The position numbers were made by a program, and so were the translations under genes. A DNA stretch of 64,000 bases from an uncultured Lachnospiraceae bacterium (GTDB lineage: Bacteria; Bacillota; Clostridia; Lachnospirales; Lachnospiraceae), in contig CALWLA010000008.1 in the NCBI GenBank assembly GCA_944381405.1, forward strand, positions 1 to 64,000, written 5' to 3'. Positions 34,936 through 43,135 of the stretch are shown one piece after another. The number at the start of each line of letters is the position of its first letter. Position 1 is the first letter of the stretch. The notes below the pieces were generated by a model. That model did no database searches, was not told where the DNA came from, and saw nothing but the letters and a program-made list of their open reading frames with translations.

Positions 34936-35793
34936 ATGAAAAGAAAGATTTACGCACTGGCAGGCATTACGGCAGCGGCTCTGGTACTGGGAGCCTGCGG
35001 CGCAAAGGACGCGGCGGGAACCGCAACGGACGATTCCGGCAACACCATCGTCAAGGTTGGCGTGGTGGGCTCCTACAACGACATGTGGGATACGGTAAAC
35101 GAGCTTCTGGAGCCTGAGCACATTCAGGTGGAGCTGGTAAATTTCAGCGATTATGCAGCCCCCAACCGGGCCCTGAACGATGGAGAGATCGATCTGAACG
35201 CTTTCCAGCACAAGGCCTTCCTGGCAAACGACATCGAGCAGAAGGGCTATGAGATCGAGGCCATCGGCGATACCATCATCGCGCCGCTGTCCATCTACAA
35301 CAACAAGGACAAGATCCAGTCCATCGAGGACATCAAGGACGGAGACATCATCGCCATTCCCAGCGACCTGACAAACGGCGGCAGAGCCCTGAAGCTTCTG
35401 GAGGCGGCAGGCCTCATCGTCTGCGATCCGGAAAAGGGCGTGATCCCCACCAAGGCGGATATCACCCAGTACAATGTGCAGATCGAGATCAAGGAAGCGG
35501 AGTCCGCAACCCTGGCAAACCTGCTTCCGGACTGCGCGGCAGCCATCATCAACGGCGGAAACGCTTTTACCGCAGGCCTGAACCCCAATACCGACGCCAT
35601 CTTCACGGAAAATGTAGATCCGGCAGAGAATGCGGCAGTGGGCGATCTCATCAATATCATCGCCGCCAGAACAGAGGATAAGGACAACGAAACCTATAAG
35701 AAGATCGTGGATGCGTACCATACCGACGAGGTGGCCCAGACCATCGAAGAGGCTTATGAAGGCGGCTTTATCTGTGCCTGGGAGAACGAGTAA
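34936..35793 (+). CDS. metQ: Methionine-binding lipoprotein (NlpA family)
   Basis: Extracytoplasmic binding protein of 285 aa. The signal ends in the lipobox LGAC (Cys20). The family motifs VELVNFSDYAAPNRAL, DLNAFQHKAFL and IAIPSDLTNGGRAL are present. It should deliver methionine, possibly also methionine derivatives, to MetNI. Its stop codon overlaps the start of the M20 amidohydrolase as TAATG, so the peptidase is part of the same T-box-controlled operon. Confidence 0.95.
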   Translation: MKRKIYALAGITAAALVLGACGAKDAAGTATDDSGNTIVKVGVVGSYNDMWDTVNELLEPEHIQVELVNFSDYAAPNRALNDGEIDLNAFQHKAFLANDIEQKGYEIEAIGDTIIAPLSIYNNKDKIQSIEDIKDGDIIAIPSDLTNGGRALKLLEAAGLIVCDPEKGVIPTKADITQYNVQIEIKEAESATLANLLPDCAAAIINGGNAFTAGLNPNTDAIFTENVDPAENAAVGDLINIIAARTEDKDNETYKKIVDAYHTDEVAQTIEEAYEGGFICAWENE

Positions 35794-36980
35794 TGGGAAT
35801 CAAGCCATACATTGAAAAAGAACGGGACTATCTCATCGGACTGCGGAGATATTTCCACACCCATCCGGAGCCGAGCCTTGAGGAATACGGCACGGCAAAG
35901 CGCATCGAAGAGGAGCTGGATCAAACCGGCATTCCTCACAGACGGGTGGGAGAGACCGGTATCTACGCCTGGATCGACGGAGAAAAGGGAGATGGCAGGA
36001 CCATCGCCCTCCGGGCAGATACGGACGCTCTGCGGATGCAGGACCTGAAGGAAGGGGTCCCCTACCGCTCCCAGAACGAGGGCGTCTGCCACGCCTGCGG
36101 CCACGACGCCCACACCGCCATGCTGCTGACTGCGGCAAAGGTGCTCTGGGAAAAACGGCAGGAGTTCGCCGGGCATATCCGCCTCTTTTTCCAGCAGGCG
36201 GAGGAGATCGGCGCAGGCGCCAGGATCTTTGTGCAGGAGGGCCTGATGGAGGGCGTGGACCGGGTATACGGTTCCCATGTGGCTTCCCGTATGCCGGCAG
36301 GGGTGATCTCCCTGACGCCGGGGCCAAACAACGCCAGCTGCGATTATTTCCGCATCCGCGTGACCGGAAAGGGGGCCCATGTATCCACGCCTCATCTGGG
36401 GGTGGACGCCCTGTACATCGCTTCACAGATCGTGGTCAATCTCCAGTCCATCGTGGCAAGGCAGACGGATCCTCTGGATACGGTGGTGGTGGGTATCGGA
36501 AAGCTCACCGCAGGCACCGCCTATAACATCGTGGCGGAGCACGCGGAGATCGAAGGCACCACCCGCAGCTTCACGCCGGAGACCCGGGAGCGGACCAACC
36601 GCAGGGTGAAGGAAACGGCGGAGAGCCTGGGCAGGCTGTATGGCGCAGAGGTGGAGGTGTTCTTCCAGGATTTTGCAGCGCCTCTCATCAATGATGAAGA
36701 GGTGGTCAGGGAGACCACGGAAACCGCCGGGGAGATCTACGGGGCGGGAAAGATCATCCACGATCTGCAAAAGAGCCTTGGAGCCGATGATTTTGCGGAT
36801 TATCTGGCAAAGGCAAAGGGCGTCTATGCCTTCCTCGGCACCTGCAATCCGGAAAATCCCAATACCGGCGCGGCCCAGCATCACGGGCTCTTCGACGTGG
36901 ATGAGGAGGCGCTGCTTCTGGGCTGCAACATGTATGTGGATTATGCCCTGGATTTCCTTTCCGGAAGGTTTGAGGCGTAA
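35793..36980 (+). CDS. M20 family amidohydrolase (N-acyl-L-amino acid hydrolase-like)
   Basis: Zinc/manganese-dependent hydrolase of 395 aa. Metal ligands lie in HACGHDAHTAMLL, the QQAEEIGAGAR segment contains the catalytic Glu pair, and a dimerisation lid domain (about 185-295) interrupts the catalytic domain. Relatives cleave N-acyl or N-carbamoyl amino acids. Coupling to metQ under a methionine T-box suggests that it releases methionine from an N-acylated form brought in by MetNIQ. That substrate is inference. Confidence 0.9.
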   Translation: MGIKPYIEKERDYLIGLRRYFHTHPEPSLEEYGTAKRIEEELDQTGIPHRRVGETGIYAWIDGEKGDGRTIALRADTDALRMQDLKEGVPYRSQNEGVCHACGHDAHTAMLLTAAKVLWEKRQEFAGHIRLFFQQAEEIGAGARIFVQEGLMEGVDRVYGSHVASRMPAGVISLTPGPNNASCDYFRIRVTGKGAHVSTPHLGVDALYIASQIVVNLQSIVARQTDPLDTVVVGIGKLTAGTAYNIVAEHAEIEGTTRSFTPETRERTNRRVKETAESLGRLYGAEVEVFFQDFAAPLINDEEVVRETTETAGEIYGAGKIIHDLQKSLGADDFADYLAKAKGVYAFLGTCNPENPNTGAAQHHGLFDVDEEALLLGCNMYVDYALDFLSGRFEA

Positions 36981-37050
36981 GGCAGCAGGACAGGAGACCG
37001 CATAAAACCGGCACAAACATGAAAACAACCTGTGCCAAGGCAAAAAGAGA

Positions 37051-37089
37051 CGCTCCGGCGATCCCCTTTCGGGGTCCGGAGCGCCTTTT
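37051..37089. terminator. Bidirectional terminator between convergent genes
   Basis: CGCTCCGG with inner CCCC pairs with GGGG and CCGGAGCG, loop TTTC. A T run follows on the plus strand (CCTTTTA) and on the minus strand (CTCTTTTTG). Confidence 0.9.
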
Positions 37090-37117
37090 ATGATGGCGCC
37101 TTAAGAAGGCTTGTTTT

Positions 37118-38173
37118 TTATCTGCAGAGCTCTTTCATGAGCTTGGGCACGGTGGTCATCTGATGGAGGCGGCCGATCTCTGCGCCGCAGAATACGAGGG
37201 CGTTGTCCAGATCCCCCTTGGCCGCATTGATGAGGGCCTTTGTGATGCAGTAGGGGATGGTGCTTTTGTCGCATTTATGGAGGCAGTTCCAGCACTTGGT
37301 AATGGGATCCCGCTCCACCTTGGTGCGGCGGATAAAGTCGTTGTTGATGGCCCGGCCCGGCATGCCTACGGGACTTTTTACGATGGTGATATCCTCAGGG
37401 CGCGCCTTCAGGTAGGCTTCCTTGAAGCGGAAATCCGCGTCGCATTCCTCCGTGACCACAAAACGGGAGGCGATCTGAACCCCTGCACAGCCCAGGGACA
37501 GGAAATGGGCGATGTCCTGATGATCGAAAACGCCGCCGGCAAAGACCACGGGAATGGCATGGCCGTATTTATCCTCGTATCCCTTTACGATGTCCAGGAT
37601 CTCCAGGATCTCCTTGTCATAACCGGTCTGGGCGTGGGCCGCCACCTCCTCGGGAGAGTAGCCCAGATGGCCGCCTGCCTTAGGGCCCTCGATGACGACA
37701 AGATCCGCGGTACGCTGATAGTGCTTGTCCCAGCGCTTCAGGATCACCCGGGCCGCCTTTGGCGGGGAAACGATGGGGGCGATCTTTACCTTGGAGCCCT
37801 CCACCAGGGCGGGAAGATCCGCCGGAAGTCCTGCGCCGGAAATGATCAGATCCGCGCCGTTCTCCACGCTGCATTTTACGAAATCGTTATAGCCTTCCAT
37901 GGCACACATGATGTTGACGCCTACGATGCCGCCGCCGGAGAGCTCCCTGGCTCTTTGGATATGCTTTCCAAGGCCCCGCAGATTTGCTTCTCTGGTGTTG
38001 GTGTCAAAATCCGGCTCCAGATATCCCGGATGAGCGGCAGAGATCACGCCGATACCGCCCTCCTTTGCCACGGCTCCTGCCAGAGAGGACAGGCTGATTC
38101 CTACTCCCATGCCGCCCTGGATGATGGGCCGCTCCGCCACGAGATCTCCGATTTTCAATGGTTTCAACTGCAT
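37118..38173 (-). CDS. Nitronate monooxygenase / enoyl-ACP reductase II-like flavoprotein
   Basis: FMN-dependent TIM-barrel enzyme of 351 aa. The N-terminal motif PIIQGGMGVGISLSSLAGAV, the flavin phosphate site GPKAGGHLGYS and VVFAGGVFDHQDIAHFLSLG are typical of the 2-nitropropane dioxygenase-like family, which includes FabK. An insertion with four Cys residues (KCWNCLHKCDKSTIPYC) near the C-terminus could hold metal or disulfides and is common in the clostridial subgroup. Without fab neighbours, nitronate monooxygenase or a related reductase is safer than FabK. It stands alone, preceded on its strand by a palindromic operator-like site. Confidence 0.87.
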   Translation of the reverse strand: MQLKPLKIGDLVAERPIIQGGMGVGISLSSLAGAVAKEGGIGVISAAHPGYLEPDFDTNTREANLRGLGKHIQRARELSGGGIVGVNIMCAMEGYNDFVKCSVENGADLIISGAGLPADLPALVEGSKVKIAPIVSPPKAARVILKRWDKHYQRTADLVVIEGPKAGGHLGYSPEEVAAHAQTGYDKEILEILDIVKGYEDKYGHAIPVVFAGGVFDHQDIAHFLSLGCAGVQIASRFVVTEECDADFRFKEAYLKARPEDITIVKSPVGMPGRAINNDFIRRTKVERDPITKCWNCLHKCDKSTIPYCITKALINAAKGDLDNALVFCGAEIGRLHQMTTVPKLMKELCR

Positions 38174-38220
38174 GCTCTTTGCGTTCCTTCCTGAATGATG
38201 AAGACAAGGCCAAAACGAAT

Positions 38221-38237
38221 GTAGTTTTGAAAACTAC
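38221..38237. promoter_or_regulatory. Perfect palindromic operator-like site
   Basis: GTAGTTTT-G-AAAACTAC is a perfect 8-bp inverted repeat with a one-base centre. It lies in the divergent region, 48 bp upstream of the flavoprotein start (38173) and 207 bp upstream of the flavin reductase start (38444). It looks like a binding site for a dimeric repressor of the MarR or a similar family. The rest of 38174-38443 holds no gene; TATAAT at 38363-38368 may serve the plus-strand gene. Confidence 0.6.
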
Positions 38238-38443
38238 TTGTCAGAATGCTAATATACAGCCCTGGGAGACAGAAGTCAAGGCGCGGGGACAAATATCGGG
38301 GAAAACCTGGGAAAATACGAAAAAAAATACAGAAGGGACATCCCGAAAGGCTTTTTTTCATATATAATGAAGAAAAAGACGCGCGGGAGAAGAAAAACGC
38401 GGAACAGGGCGTTTGGTATCAGAACGCGGAAAAGAGGGATCAG

Positions 38444-39088
38444 ATGCAGAAAAAACGGGAGAAAAAAGAAAAACGGGAATCCGTAAAGCAGGTATGGAAG
38501 CCGGGGACGCTGTTGAGTCCGGTGCCGGCGGTGATGGTAAGCTGCCGGGACAAGGCGGGCAGGGAAAATATCCTGACGGTGGCCTGGACGGGAATCATCT
38601 GCTCGGAGCCGCCCATGGCCTACATTTCCGTGCGGCCGGAGCGGTTCAGCTATGACATGATCAGGGAGACCGGGGAGTTTGTCATCAACCTGACGACGGA
38701 GGCCCTTTGCCAGGTGGCGGATTACTGCGGCGTCAGAAGCGGCGCGAAGACCGACAAATGGAAGGACTGCGGCCTGACGCCGGCCAGGGCCCATGCGGTG
38801 GAGGCGCCGCTGATCGCAGAAAGCCCGGTCAATCTGGAGTGCCGGGTGAAACAGGTGATCCCCCTGGGATCCCACGATCTCTTTCTGGCGGAGATCCTCT
38901 GCGTGGACGTGGAGGAGCGGTTCATCGGGGAAAGTGGAAGGCTGGATCTGTCCCGCTGCAAGCTTGTGGCCTACAGCCACGGGGAGTATCATGCCCTGGG
39001 AAAGCTGCTGGGCACCTTCGGATATTCGGTCCGGAAGGAGAAAAAAGAGGAAAAAAGGGGTACAAAAACAAAAATAGACAAAAATTAG
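38444..39088 (+). CDS. Flavin reductase family protein
   Basis: FMN-binding split-barrel protein of 214 aa. Visible family segments are LLSPVPAVMVSCRD, the GIICSEPPMAYISVRPERFSY flavin-binding region in two parts, and GEFVINLTTEALCQVADYCG. The role is reduction of flavin or a related redox step; partner unknown. The first 20 residues and the last 20 are extremely Lys/Glu-rich. GAGGGAT 5 bp upstream supports ATG 38444; the long in-frame extension upstream has no family similarity. Confidence 0.88.
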   Translation: MQKKREKKEKRESVKQVWKPGTLLSPVPAVMVSCRDKAGRENILTVAWTGIICSEPPMAYISVRPERFSYDMIRETGEFVINLTTEALCQVADYCGVRSGAKTDKWKDCGLTPARAHAVEAPLIAESPVNLECRVKQVIPLGSHDLFLAEILCVDVEERFIGESGRLDLSRCKLVAYSHGEYHALGKLLGTFGYSVRKEKKEEKRGTKTKIDKN

Positions 39089-39090
39089 GT

Positions 39091-39119
39091 TTGAATATTT
39101 CTTTTTTTTATGCTAGACT
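39091..39119 (+). promoter_or_regulatory. Promoter of the membrane pyrophosphatase gene
   Basis: TTGAAT, a 17-bp spacer and TAGACT with an upstream TGC (extended -10). Transcription would start near 39126, leaving a leader of about 110 nt. Confidence 0.7.
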
Positions 39120-39129
39120 ACTTCCAGCA

Positions 39130-39194
39130 TAGCGTTTCCCGGTGTTGGCCGACATGACCGGGAACGTTGGCCTGCCAAAAGCAGGCCACTTTTT
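39130..39194 (+). promoter_or_regulatory. Structured leader with terminator-like hairpin before hppA
   Basis: CGTTTCCCGGT (39133-39143) can pair with ACCGGGAACG (39157-39166). Next GGCCTGC (39169-39175) pairs with GCAGGCC (39181-39187), followed by ACTTTTT. A second GTTGGCC at 39144-39150 duplicates the segment leading into the terminator stem, so alternative pairing is possible. This resembles a transcription attenuator or riboswitch expression platform, though I cannot assign a known class. Confidence 0.6.
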
Positions 39195-39238
39195 GCACTT
39201 GCAAAAAAATAAAAAGCTGAAAAGCAGAGGGAGAAAAA

Positions 39239-41215
39239 ATGAGTAATTATTTTGCAGTTGTAATGGCAGTGCTTGCTCTGGTGTTCGCTTTTGCGATGGC
39301 TTCCTTCGTAAAGCGTCAGCCGGAGGGCAACGACCGCATGAAAGAGCTTGCGGCAGCCATCCACGGCGGTGCAAAGGCCTTCCTGTTTGCAGAGTACAGA
39401 GTTCTGGTGGTATTCATCGCAGTTCTGTTCCTTTGCATCGGTATCGGCCTGCAGTCCTGGGCGACGGCCATCGCTTATGTGTGTGGCTCTCTGGCATCCG
39501 TGCTTGCAGGATACCTGGGCATGGATGTGGCGACCAACGCCAATGTAAGAACCGCAAATGCGGCAAAGGAAAGCGGTAAGGTAAAGGCCCTGCAGATCGC
39601 CTTCAGAGGCGGCTCTGTCATGGGTATGTGCGTGGTAGGCCTGGGACTTCTGGGCTGCGCGCTGGTTTGGATGATCACTGGAGACGAGAACGTTCTGATG
39701 GGCTTCTCACTGGGCGCTTCTTCCATCGCCCTGTTTGCCCGTGTGGGCGGCGGTATCTACACGAAGGCAGCGGATGTCGGCGCTGACCTGGTAGGTAAGG
39801 TAGAGGCAGGTATCCCGGAGGATGACCCGAGAAACCCGGCAGTTATCGCAGACAACGTAGGCGATAACGTAGGCGACGTAGCCGGTATGGGCGCTGACCT
39901 GTTCGAGTCTTATGTAGGCGCTATCGTATCCGCAGTTACCCTGGGCGTCCTGGAGGCACAGGCGACGGGAGCGACCTTCCCGCTGGTACTGGCAGGCATC
40001 GGCATCCTGGCTTCCATCATCGGAAGCATGTTCGTAAAGGGCGGCGAGAACCAGAACCCGGCAACGGCGCTGAACATGGGCTCCTATTTCTCAGCCCTGG
40101 TGGTGATCGTGGCATCCCTGGTGCTGTCCAACATGTTCTTCGGCAACATGAACGCAGCCATCGCCATCATCGCAGGTCTGATCGTAGGCCTTGCCATCGG
40201 TAAGATCACCGAGATCTATACCTCCGCAGACTATAAGTCCGTTAAGCAGATCGCAGAGGCTTCTCAGACCGGTCCTGCAACCAACGTGATCACCGGTATT
40301 TCCGTAGGTATGCTGTCCACCGCGATCCCGATCCTGTTCGTTGCGCTGGGCATCTTTGTAGCTTATTATTTCGCTGGCGTTTACGGCATCGCTCTGGCAG
40401 CAGTCGGCATGCTGTCCACTACCGGTATCACCGTTGCCGTTGACGCTTACGGTCCCATCGCGGACAACGCAGGCGGTATTGCGGAGATGAGCCATCTGGA
40501 TCATTCCGTTCGTGAGATCACGGACCAGCTGGATGCAGTGGGCAACACCACCGCAGCCATGGGTAAGGGCTTTGCCATCGGTTCTGCAGCCCTTACGGCT
40601 CTGTCCCTGTTCGTATCCTATTCCGAGGTCGTGAACATCGACATGATCAATATCATCGATCCCAGAGTCATCATCGGTCTCTTCATCGGCGGCATGCTGC
40701 CCTTCGTATTCTCAGCATGGACCATGTCCTCCGTATCCAAGGCAGCCTACTCCATGATCGAGGAGGTACGCCGTCAGTTCAGAGAGATCCCGGGCATCAT
40801 GGAAGAAAAGGCAAAGCCTGACTACACCAAGTGCGTTGACATCTCCACCAAGGCAGCCCTTCGGGAGATGATCAGACCGGGTATCCTGGCAGTGGTAGCA
40901 CCCCTGGCAATGGGTATCATTCTCGGACCGGAGGCCCTGGGCGGTATGCTGGCAGGCGCTCTGGTAACCGGCGTGCTCATGGCGATCTTCCTTGCAAACG
41001 CAGGCGGCGCCTGGGATAACGCAAAGAAGTACATCGAGGAAGGCCATTACGGCGGAAAGGGCTCCGAGCCCCACAAGGCAGGCGTTGTAGGCGATACCGT
41101 AGGCGATCCCTTCAAGGATACCTCAGGTCCCTCCATCAACATCCTGATCAAGCTGATGACAGTCATTTCCCTGGTGTTCGCACCGGTGATCGCTTCCATC
41201 GGCGGCATCCTGTAA
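39239..41215 (+). CDS. hppA: K+-dependent membrane-bound ion-pumping pyrophosphatase
   Basis: Integral membrane enzyme of 658 aa, with about 15-16 helices, that couples pyrophosphate hydrolysis to export of H+ or Na+. Catalytic motifs are [42 protein letters not shown], and C-terminal [20 protein letters not shown]. The segment [18 protein letters not shown] has Ala where K+-independent enzymes carry Lys, so it should be K+-dependent. Whether it pumps H+ or Na+ cannot be settled by eye. Codon use is unusually biased toward highly expressed gene codons. It is monocistronic with a clear terminator. Confidence 0.96.
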   Translation: MSNYFAVVMAVLALVFAFAMASFVKRQPEGNDRMKELAAAIHGGAKAFLFAEYRVLVVFIAVLFLCIGIGLQSWATAIAYVCGSLASVLAGYLGMDVATNANVRTANAAKESGKVKALQIAFRGGSVMGMCVVGLGLLGCALVWMITGDENVLMGFSLGASSIALFARVGGGIYTKAADVGADLVGKVEAGIPEDDPRNPAVIADNVGDNVGDVAGMGADLFESYVGAIVSAVTLGVLEAQATGATFPLVLAGIGILASIIGSMFVKGGENQNPATALNMGSYFSALVVIVASLVLSNMFFGNMNAAIAIIAGLIVGLAIGKITEIYTSADYKSVKQIAEASQTGPATNVITGISVGMLSTAIPILFVALGIFVAYYFAGVYGIALAAVGMLSTTGITVAVDAYGPIADNAGGIAEMSHLDHSVREITDQLDAVGNTTAAMGKGFAIGSAALTALSLFVSYSEVVNIDMINIIDPRVIIGLFIGGMLPFVFSAWTMSSVSKAAYSMIEEVRRQFREIPGIMEEKAKPDYTKCVDISTKAALREMIRPGILAVVAPLAMGIILGPEALGGMLAGALVTGVLMAIFLANAGGAWDNAKKYIEEGHYGGKGSEPHKAGVVGDTVGDPFKDTSGPSINILIKLMTVISLVFAPVIASIGGIL

Positions 41216-41265
41216 GGCTGGCCCCCAGGGGGACGCTTTACACAATTTGTGAAATCAAGTATAAT

Positions 41266-41299
41266 AAAAGGACGAGTGTAAATACACCCGTCCTTTTGT
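41266..41299 (+). terminator. Terminator of hppA
   Basis: AAAAGGACGAGTGT pairs with ACACCCGTCCTTTT with a single mismatch around a 4-nt loop, followed by GTTTTG. Confidence 0.9.
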
Positions 41300-41376
41300 T
41301 TTGAGATTTTGGCGGGAACGCAGAGGAGCATTTGACAGGAAATCAGTCTGGCATGGGAATGAATCTGTAGAGGGGA

Positions 41377-43029
41377 ATCAAAAAACTGCTGCTGACAGCC
41401 GCCCTGTGGGGAACGCTTCTGGCGGGTCTTACGCCGGGATGGGCTTTCGCGGCCCAGCCCTGGCCGGAGGACGTGTCGGTCAGCGCCGAGGGCGCCTGCG
41501 TCATGGATGCGGATTCCATGACGGTGCTTTACGGGAAAAATCAGGATACGGCTTATTTTCCAGCGTCCATCACCAAGGTGATGACGGCGCTTTTGGTGCT
41601 GGAAAACTGTCCGGACCTCAGCGAGACCGTTACCTTTTCCCAGGAGGCGGTGGAGCTTGGGGAGGATAACGCCACCATCATAGGCGCTTCCGCAGGAGAC
41701 CAGCTGTCCGTGGAGGACTGTCTTTACAGCATGCTGTTCAAATCCGCCAATGAGGTGGCCAACGCCCTGGCGGAGCATGTGGGGGCAAAGTTCCCGGAGC
41801 TTAAGGAAAACGGCATGAGCGACCGGGATGTGTTCATCGGCATGATGAACCGGCGGGCGGCGGAGCTGGGCTGCACCAATACCCACTTCAACAACCCCTC
41901 CGGCCTTACGGATCCGAATCACTACACCACGGCCTACGACATGTGCCTGATCCTGGCGGCGGCCATCCGGAACGATCGTTTTGTGGATATCGAAAGCCGC
42001 ACCTACTGGACCCATGCGCCTATCCGGCGTTACCCGGATCCGGAGGATCCCTGGAACACGGTCTATGCCAGCCACAGGATGCTGCGGAAAAATTCTTCCT
42101 ATTATTATCCCGGCGTATTTGCCGGAAAGACCGGTTATACCATGACCGCCGGAAACACCCTGGTGACTGCCTGCCGGAAGGATGGCATGACCCTGGTGGT
42201 GACGGTGCTGAATGGACACCAGACCCATTACGAGGATACCGAGCGCCTTCTGGACTTCGGCTACGACAACTTCCATTCCCTGCCGGTGACGGAATTTGAC
42301 ACCGCCTACGAGGGCCTGCGGGAGGATCTTTCCGTAGGAGGCCGGCCGGTGATGGATATCACTGCCCTGGCGGTGGATGAGGACAGCAGCGTGGTGCTGC
42401 CGAAGGATGAGGACGTGTCCTCCCTGCAGTCCAGCCTGAGCTTTGACATGACCGAAGCCGATCCCCAGGATGCGGCGGCCAAGGTCTCCTATACCTATGA
42501 GGGAAGACAGGTGGGCTCCGCGTATCTGCGGTCCCGGACCCAGGCTGTGGGTGACCGGCTTGCAGAGGCGGAAACCGATCCCCTGTTTTTATCCCTGACC
42601 GGGGGACTGCCGGAGACCGTGCCGGAAAGCGGAGCCAAAGGCACGGCGCCGGAAGAAAGCCCAGGGGCAGCTGCGGCCCCGGAGACAGCCCTGACCCAGG
42701 CGGAGACCGCCGGGACAGAGACGCTGGCAGCCGCGGGAGAAACAGAGGCTTCCGAAGCGGCGGAGGACGGTATGGTGCGGATCTTCGGCCTTGCCGTACC
42801 GGCGGCGGTGATGAAGCTTCTGAAGGTGGCGGCGGTGATCTGCTGCCTGCTGCTTCTGGGGGCGTTGTGGATGTTCCACCAGGAGAAAAAGGAGGCCATG
42901 CAGCGGGCGAGACGTCGGCAGCGGAGGCTGAAGCATACAAGAGATCTGACAGGACAGCAGAACATTACGCTGGATCTGATGGTAGAGCAGCGGATGCGGA
43001 AAAAGAGCAGACGGAGGAGGCGGCGCTGA
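41377..43029 (+). CDS. dacF: D-alanyl-D-alanine carboxypeptidase (penicillin-binding protein, S11) with TAG in the signal region
   Basis: Peptidoglycan-trimming enzyme of the S11 family. The catalytic SxxK (SITK), SxN (SANEVANALAE) and KTG (GKTGYTMTAGNTL) motifs are intact. A Pro/Ala/Thr/Glu-rich linker follows, then a C-terminal transmembrane helix (VAAVICCLLLLGALWMF) and a very basic cytoplasmic tail. The signal peptide is clear in frame (IKKLLLTAALWG to WAFAA), but it has no ATG. Upstream in the same frame is ATG GGA ATG AAT CTG, then TAG at 41368-41370, then AGG GGA ATC. The open frame given here begins at the ATC after the TAG. The first ordinary start codon is GTG 41473, which would remove the signal. 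Either the TAG is read through, an unusual start is used, or export is lost. Confidence 0.85.
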   Translation: MKKLLLTAALWGTLLAGLTPGWAFAAQPWPEDVSVSAEGACVMDADSMTVLYGKNQDTAYFPASITKVMTALLVLENCPDLSETVTFSQEAVELGEDNATIIGASAGDQLSVEDCLYSMLFKSANEVANALAEHVGAKFPELKENGMSDRDVFIGMMNRRAAELGCTNTHFNNPSGLTDPNHYTTAYDMCLILAAAIRNDRFVDIESRTYWTHAPIRRYPDPEDPWNTVYASHRMLRKNSSYYYPGVFAGKTGYTMTAGNTLVTACRKDGMTLVVTVLNGHQTHYEDTERLLDFGYDNFHSLPVTEFDTAYEGLREDLSVGGRPVMDITALAVDEDSSVVLPKDEDVSSLQSSLSFDMTEADPQDAAAKVSYTYEGRQVGSAYLRSRTQAVGDRLAEAETDPLFLSLTGGLPETVPESGAKGTAPEESPGAAAAPETALTQAETAGTETLAAAGETEASEAAEDGMVRIFGLAVPAAVMKLLKVAAVICCLLLLGALWMFHQEKKEAMQRARRRQRRLKHTRDLTGQQNITLDLMVEQRMRKKSRRRRRR

Positions 43030-43099
43030 TGCAGCGCTGCCCTTTCCATTTTAGAAAGTATTTCGATTTTTGACAGGCTTTCTTTTGATTTTTGTTCGG

Positions 43100-43128
43100 T
43101 TGTTCCTGTTTCTGTTTTATGATAGAAT
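43100..43128 (+). promoter_or_regulatory. Promoter placing the start of the NlpC/P60 mRNA at its ATG
   Basis: TTGTTC, a 17-bp spacer and TAGAAT with TGA in front (extended -10). The -10 box ends 7 bp before the ATG at 43136, so the mRNA would have almost no 5' leader. Confidence 0.55.
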
Positions 43129-43135
43129 GAAAAGC

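Noticed and set aside
37118-38173. Naming this gene fabK (enoyl-ACP reductase II)
   Set aside because: The fold is shared, but no fatty-acid synthesis genes are adjacent and the four-Cys C-terminal segment points to the wider nitronate monooxygenase-like group.
41368-41370. TAG as a programmed pyrrolysine or suppressed codon
   Set aside because: No pyrrolysine genes or suppressor tRNA are in the window, and a codon in a signal peptide is an unlikely site for a special residue. Reported only as an anomaly to verify.
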